A stretch of 64,000 nucleotides of DNA from Arthrobacter gandavensis (GTDB lineage: Bacteria; Actinomycetota; Actinomycetes; Actinomycetales; Micrococcaceae). Shown here piece after piece: positions 60,484 to 64,000 of the stretch. How positions within the stretch are numbered: position 1 is the stretch's first letter; every line of letters starts with the position of its first letter. Made by a program: the position numbers and the translations under genes. The stretch is from the NCBI RefSeq assembly GCF_009192735.1, contig NZ_VTFU01000006.1, forward strand, positions 124,001-188,000. The letters run 5' to 3'. Under the pieces are notes generated by a model, which was given only the letters and a program-made list of their open reading frames with translations, was not told the DNA's origin and made no database searches.

Positions 60484-61905
60484 TTGAGTACAACACTGAT
60501 CACCGGAGGAACCGTTGTCACCTCCACCGGCCGCAGCGAAGCGGACGTTCTCATTGACGGCGAAACAATCGCAGCGGTGCTCGCACCGGGATCAACACTG
60601 CTGGGACACGATCTTGCCGGCTCCGTGGACACCGTCCTGGATGCCACGGGCAAGTACGTTATCCCCGGCGGCATCGATGCCCACACCCACATGCAGATGC
60701 CGTTTGGCGGCACCGAGGCCTCCGATACGTTTGAAACCGGAACCCGCGCCGCCGCCTGGGGAGGCACGACGACGATTGTCGACTTCGCAATCCAGCGCTA
60801 CGGCGAGCGCGTCATGGACGGGCTGGCGGAGTGGCATGAAAAAGCCGCCGGGGAATGCGCCATCGATTACGGATTCCACCAGATCGTGGGGGACGTTAAT
60901 GACGACTCCCTGAAGGCAATGGCGGGGCTCATCGACGAGGGTGTCTCCAGCTACAAACTGTTCATGGCCTATCCGGGCGTTTTCTACAGCGACGACGCCC
61001 AGATCTACAAGGCCATGCGCGTCGGCGCCGACACCGGGCTGATGACGATGATGCACGCCGAGAATGGCCCGGCGATCGACGCCATGGTCAGTGAACTGCT
61101 GGCGCAGGGCAAAACCGATCCGTACTACCACGGGGTGGCGCGGGCCTGGCAGATGGAGGAGGAAGCCACCCACCGGGCCATCATGCTGGCGAACCTCACC
61201 GGTGCGCCCCTGTACGTGGTGCACGTTTCCGCGAAGCAGGCCGTGGAGCAGCTGGCCGCCGCCCGCGACAACGGACAGAACGTCTTTGGTGAAACATGCC
61301 CGCAGTATCTGTACATGAGCCTGGAGGACCAGCTCGGCGCCGAAGGCTTTGAGGGCGCCAAGTACGTCTGTTCCACGCCGCTGCGCTCCAAGCACGAACA
61401 CCACCAGGACCACATGTGGCAGTCGCTGCGCACCAACGACATCCAGATGGTGGCCACCGACCACTGCCCGTTCTGCATGAAGGGGCAAAAGGACATGGGG
61501 GTGGGGGACTTCTCCAAGATCCCCAACGGCATCGGCTCGGTGGAACACCGCCTGGACCTGATGTACCAGGGAGTGGTGGACGGCAAGATCACGCTCGAGC
61601 GCTGGGTGGAGATCACCAGCACGACGCCGGCCCGCATGTTCGGCATGTACGGCACCAAGGGCGTGATCGCACCGGGAGCGGACGCCGACGTCGTCATCTA
61701 TGACCCGGCGGGCCACACCTCGATCGGGCTGGAAAAAACCCACCACATGAACATGGACTACTCCGCATGGGAGGGCTACGAGATTGACGGGCACGTTGAC
61801 ACCGTGCTGTCCCGCGGCCGAATCCTCATCAATGACAACGAATACCTCGGGACCAAGAGCCACGGCCGCTACATCCGCCGTGCCCCGAGCCAGTACCTGA
61901 TCTAG
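60484..61905 (+). CDS. hydA: Dihydropyrimidinase/D-hydantoinase
   Basis: A 473-residue cyclic amidohydrolase. Metal ligands are His67 and His69 (IDAHTHMQ), the carboxylated Lys158 (SSYKLFMAYPG), His191 (HAENG), His247 (VVHVSAKQA) and Asp326 (VATDHCPF). It opens dihydrouracil, dihydrothymine or hydantoins to N-carbamoyl compounds, the substrates for the preceding amidase. It starts with TTG at 60484, with AAGGATG ending six bases before. The next gene follows after 11 nt. Confidence 0.95.
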   Translation: MSTTLITGGTVVTSTGRSEADVLIDGETIAAVLAPGSTLLGHDLAGSVDTVLDATGKYVIPGGIDAHTHMQMPFGGTEASDTFETGTRAAAWGGTTTIVDFAIQRYGERVMDGLAEWHEKAAGECAIDYGFHQIVGDVNDDSLKAMAGLIDEGVSSYKLFMAYPGVFYSDDAQIYKAMRVGADTGLMTMMHAENGPAIDAMVSELLAQGKTDPYYHGVARAWQMEEEATHRAIMLANLTGAPLYVVHVSAKQAVEQLAAARDNGQNVFGETCPQYLYMSLEDQLGAEGFEGAKYVCSTPLRSKHEHHQDHMWQSLRTNDIQMVATDHCPFCMKGQKDMGVGDFSKIPNGIGSVEHRLDLMYQGVVDGKITLERWVEITSTTPARMFGMYGTKGVIAPGADADVVIYDPAGHTSIGLEKTHHMNMDYSAWEGYEIDGHVDTVLSRGRILINDNEYLGTKSHGRYIRRAPSQYLI

Positions 61906-61916
61906 GAGCGGACAGC

Positions 61917-62933
61917 ATGGATTTTGGAGCAGTACTTCAGTGCAATCCGCCCGCCGCACGCACGGTGGCGCTCGCCAAGAGGGCCGAGGAGTTCGGGTTC
62001 GACTACGTCTGGACCTTTGACTCGCACATCCTGTGGCAGGAACCGTACGTCATTTACAGCCAGATCCTGGCCGAGACCCAGAACATCAAGGTGGGTCCCA
62101 TGGTCACCAACCCGGCCACCCGGGACTGGACCGTCACCGCGTCCACCTACGCCACCCTGAACTCGATGTACGGCAACCGGACCGTGTGCGGGATCGGCCG
62201 CGGCGACTCGGCGCTGCGCGTCAGCAACGGCAAGCCCACCACCCTGAAGACCCTTCGGGAGTCAATTCACGTGATTCGTGAGCTGGCGAACTCCCGCCCG
62301 GTGGAATACAACGGAGCCACCATCCAGTTCCCGTGGAGCAAGGGCTCCGAGCTGGAAATGTGGGTGGCCGCCTACGGTCCGCTCGCGCTAAAGCTGACCG
62401 GCGAAGTGGGCGACGGCTTCATCCTGCAGCTGGCGGACGTGGATATCGCCGAATGGATGATCGCCGCTGTGCGGTCGGCCGCGGCTGCCGCCGGGCGTGA
62501 CCCCATGGCCATCAAATTCTGTGTGGCAGCACCCATGTACATAGGGGATGACTGGGAGCACATGCGGGACCAGTGCCGCTGGTTCGGCGGCATGGTGGGC
62601 AACCATATTGCCGACATCGTGGCCAAGTACGGGACGGACTCCCCGGTGCCGCAGGCGCTCACCGACTACATCGCCGGCAGGGAAGGCTACGACTACAACG
62701 AGCACGGCCGGGCGGGCAACACGCACACAGCCTTTGTGCCGGACGAGATTGTGGACCGTTTCTGCCTGATGGGCACGGCGGAGCAGCACATCGAAAAGCT
62801 CGAAAAACTCAAGGCCCTCGGCGTAACCCAGTTCGCCGGGTATCTCCAGCATGACAACAAGGAGGAAACCCTGCGGGTCTACGGCGAGAGCGTCATTCCG
62901 GCACTGCACGAGACCGTGAGCGCAACGGCATGA
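61917..62933 (+). CDS. LLM-class flavin/F420-dependent oxidoreductase (TIGR03842-like)
   Basis: A 338-residue luciferase-like (alpha/beta)8 oxidoreductase resembling methylene-tetrahydromethanopterin reductase relatives. RAEEFGFDYVWTFDSHILWQ, KVGPMVTNPATRDWTVTAST, and TVCGIGRGDSALR are family features. Members use F420 or FMN. Its place between hydantoinase and the transporter, with no dihydropyrimidine dehydrogenase nearby, suggests a redox step on a pyrimidine or hydantoin. The reaction itself is unknown. Its stop overlaps the permease start (ATGA). Confidence 0.88.
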   Translation: MDFGAVLQCNPPAARTVALAKRAEEFGFDYVWTFDSHILWQEPYVIYSQILAETQNIKVGPMVTNPATRDWTVTASTYATLNSMYGNRTVCGIGRGDSALRVSNGKPTTLKTLRESIHVIRELANSRPVEYNGATIQFPWSKGSELEMWVAAYGPLALKLTGEVGDGFILQLADVDIAEWMIAAVRSAAAAAGRDPMAIKFCVAAPMYIGDDWEHMRDQCRWFGGMVGNHIADIVAKYGTDSPVPQALTDYIAGREGYDYNEHGRAGNTHTAFVPDEIVDRFCLMGTAEQHIEKLEKLKALGVTQFAGYLQHDNKEETLRVYGESVIPALHETVSATA

Positions 62934-63820
62934 GCCGGGCCGGAACCAGGACACCGCCGGCGGCTCGGATCGGCTGGGCCGCCGCCGGCGTCCTGGTTCC
63001 GGTCCTGCTGTGGGAAGCGTATAAGTTTGCCGGTCCCGACGACGGCGTAAGCCTGGGGAGCATGCCGCTCCTGCCGCGCACCACTGACCTTGCCATGCCC
63101 CACGTCTGGACCATGCTCGCAAGGTTGGCGGAACCGGTCACCTCCGCCGCCGGGGCGCCGCCCCTGTGGCTGGCCGTCCTGCAAGCGGCGGCCTTCACAC
63201 TGGGGATCGCGGCAGTGGGCTGGATCATCGGAGTCCTGGTGGGCCTGGGCCTGGCCATGGTCATGCAGCGGTTCCGGTCCGCCGGTTCCGCCCTGCTGCC
63301 GTGGATCATCCTGAGCCAAACCGTTCCCCTGATCGCTATCGCTCCGCTGGTCCGCCGCTGGGGATCCCAACTGGAGATCGGCTCCTTCAGCTGGGAGAAC
63401 TGGATGTCGGTGGCCGTTATCGCCTCCTATCTGGCCTTCTTTCCGGTGGCGATCGGTGCCCTGCGGGGATTCGCTTCTCCGCAGGTCAGCCATTTGGACC
63501 TCATGCACAGCTATTCGGTGGGATGGTGGCGCAGTTTCCTTTTCCTGCGGCTGCCGGCCAGCATTCCCTATCTGCTGCCGGCGCTTCGCCTGGCTGCCGC
63601 CAACGCGGTGATCGGCGCCGTCGTGGCCGAAGTGTCGATCGGCCTCAAGGGCGGGATCGGCCGAATGATCGTGGAATATGCCGCCGCCGCCGGCGGTGAC
63701 CCGGGCAAACCCTGGGCACCCATCTTTGGAGCCGTCCTGCTGGGCCTGGCTGCAGTCTCCGCCACCACAGTCCTGGGACTTTTCCTGCACCGCTACCGCC
63801 GAGGAGAGCAAGCAGCATGA
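62930..63820 (+). CDS. ABC transporter permease (SsuC/TauC-like)
   Basis: A 296-residue permease with six or so helices and the cytoplasmic EAA-like loop GALRGFASPQVSHLDLMHSY. It resembles permeases for pyrimidine precursors, sulfonates or nitrate. The start overlaps the LLM gene, and its stop overlaps the ATPase start (ATGA). It probably imports the operon's substrate, such as uracil, a dihydropyrimidine or a hydantoin. Confidence 0.9.
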   Translation: MSRAGTRTPPAARIGWAAAGVLVPVLLWEAYKFAGPDDGVSLGSMPLLPRTTDLAMPHVWTMLARLAEPVTSAAGAPPLWLAVLQAAAFTLGIAAVGWIIGVLVGLGLAMVMQRFRSAGSALLPWIILSQTVPLIAIAPLVRRWGSQLEIGSFSWENWMSVAVIASYLAFFPVAIGALRGFASPQVSHLDLMHSYSVGWWRSFLFLRLPASIPYLLPALRLAAANAVIGAVVAEVSIGLKGGIGRMIVEYAAAAGGDPGKPWAPIFGAVLLGLAAVSATTVLGLFLHRYRRGEQAA

Positions 63821-64000
63821 ACGGATCAACAGAAGCAGCCTCGCCGGCAGAATTGGCAACGCAGCAACCGGCGGTCGAAGTACGGGACGTCCACCGGGTC
63901 TTCACCACCGGCAAAGGTTCCGTCACGGCCCTCGAGGCGGCCAACCTGACGGTGGCGCCGGGAGAGTTTGTGTCACTCATCGGACCGTCGGGCTGCGGCA
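63817..64000 (+). CDS. ABC transporter ATP-binding protein (3' end outside window)
   Basis: The first 61 residues of an ATPase, ending inside the Walker A motif (FVSLIGPSGCG). VRDVHRVFTTGKGSVTALEA and LTVAPGEF are the usual leading strands. It overlaps the permease gene by four bases and is the partner subunit. A substrate-binding protein is expected further downstream. Confidence 0.9.
   Translation, partial: MNGSTEAASPAELATQQPAVEVRDVHRVFTTGKGSVTALEAANLTVAPGEFVSLIGPSGCG

Noticed and set aside
60592-61959. 455-codon minus-strand frame opposite hydantoinase
   Set aside because: The plus-strand protein has all metal ligands of the family; the antisense frame is His/Val/Gly-rich noise.

Overview
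The window is a high-GC actinobacterial chromosome segment. It looks most like Arthrobacter or a close relative in the Micrococcaceae. The reasons are the GC-rich third codon positions, frequent GTG and TTG starts, a DUF222/HNH protein, a CtaG plus DUF2243 pair, an FBP-domain zinc protein, a short actinobacterial RecQ, and a cassette of the kind proposed to import F420-0. No rRNA, tRNA, CRISPR array, prophage or insertion sequence was recognised. Both ends cut genes: a thiamine-diphosphate enzyme on the left and an ABC transporter ATPase on the right.

Layout. 1-5.5 kb: a truncated ThDP enzyme, a helix-turn-helix protein with a small membrane protein, a MarR-controlled multidrug exporter with two palindromes lying on its promoter, and an ASCH protein. 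5.5-8.8 kb: a tightly coupled three-gene operon (type III polyketide synthase, methyltransferase, FAD hydroxylase) resembling the srsABC phenolic-lipid operon. 9-19 kb: an MHS-family transporter, 3-hydroxyisobutyrate dehydrogenase, RecQ, CtaG/DUF2243, DUF503, a DUF2975/XRE pair and Tex. 19-24.7 kb: a carbohydrate-type operon (binding lipoprotein, Gfo/Idh/MocA dehydrogenase, DUF6807, cupin) without permeases, then a HAD phosphatase. 24.8-29.8 kb: a lone Vsr nuclease, asparaginase, DUF1508, a 49-residue hydrophilic protein, a flavoprotein dehydrogenase and a membrane protein. 30-33.4 kb: a nucleoside salvage operon (nucleoside hydrolase, MFS transporter, ribokinase-type kinase). 33.7-39 kb: GNAT, DUF368, FMN reductase, a 2-hydroxyacid dehydrogenase, FBP, a MarR-like regulator and a zinc protein. 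39-54 kb: a SWIM/SNF2 helicase, a lipoprotein, DUF222/HNH, D-amino acid dehydrogenase with a divergent Lrp regulator, PPK2, a frameshifted subtilisin with three SLH-like repeats, a secreted HNH nuclease and a GH15 glycosidase.

54-59 kb is an F420 island: an F420-dependent glucose-6-phosphate dehydrogenase-like enzyme, CofE, and a three-gene ABC cassette matching the proposed F420-0 importer. It points to a cell that may acquire F420-0, add the glutamate tail and use the cofactor. 59.5-64 kb is a pyrimidine or hydantoin catabolic operon (carbamoyl amidase, hydantoinase, LLM flavin/F420 oxidoreductase, ABC importer). It lacks a recognisable dihydropyrimidine dehydrogenase, and the LLM enzyme beside the F420 island is a candidate for the missing redox step.

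A second signal runs through the window. Short direct repeats, unrelated in sequence to one another, fill many spacers and in most cases follow a stop codon. Units are mostly 13-19 nt, with a few longer ones. Coding tandem repeats in several low-complexity protein regions suggest the same slippage process acting inside genes.
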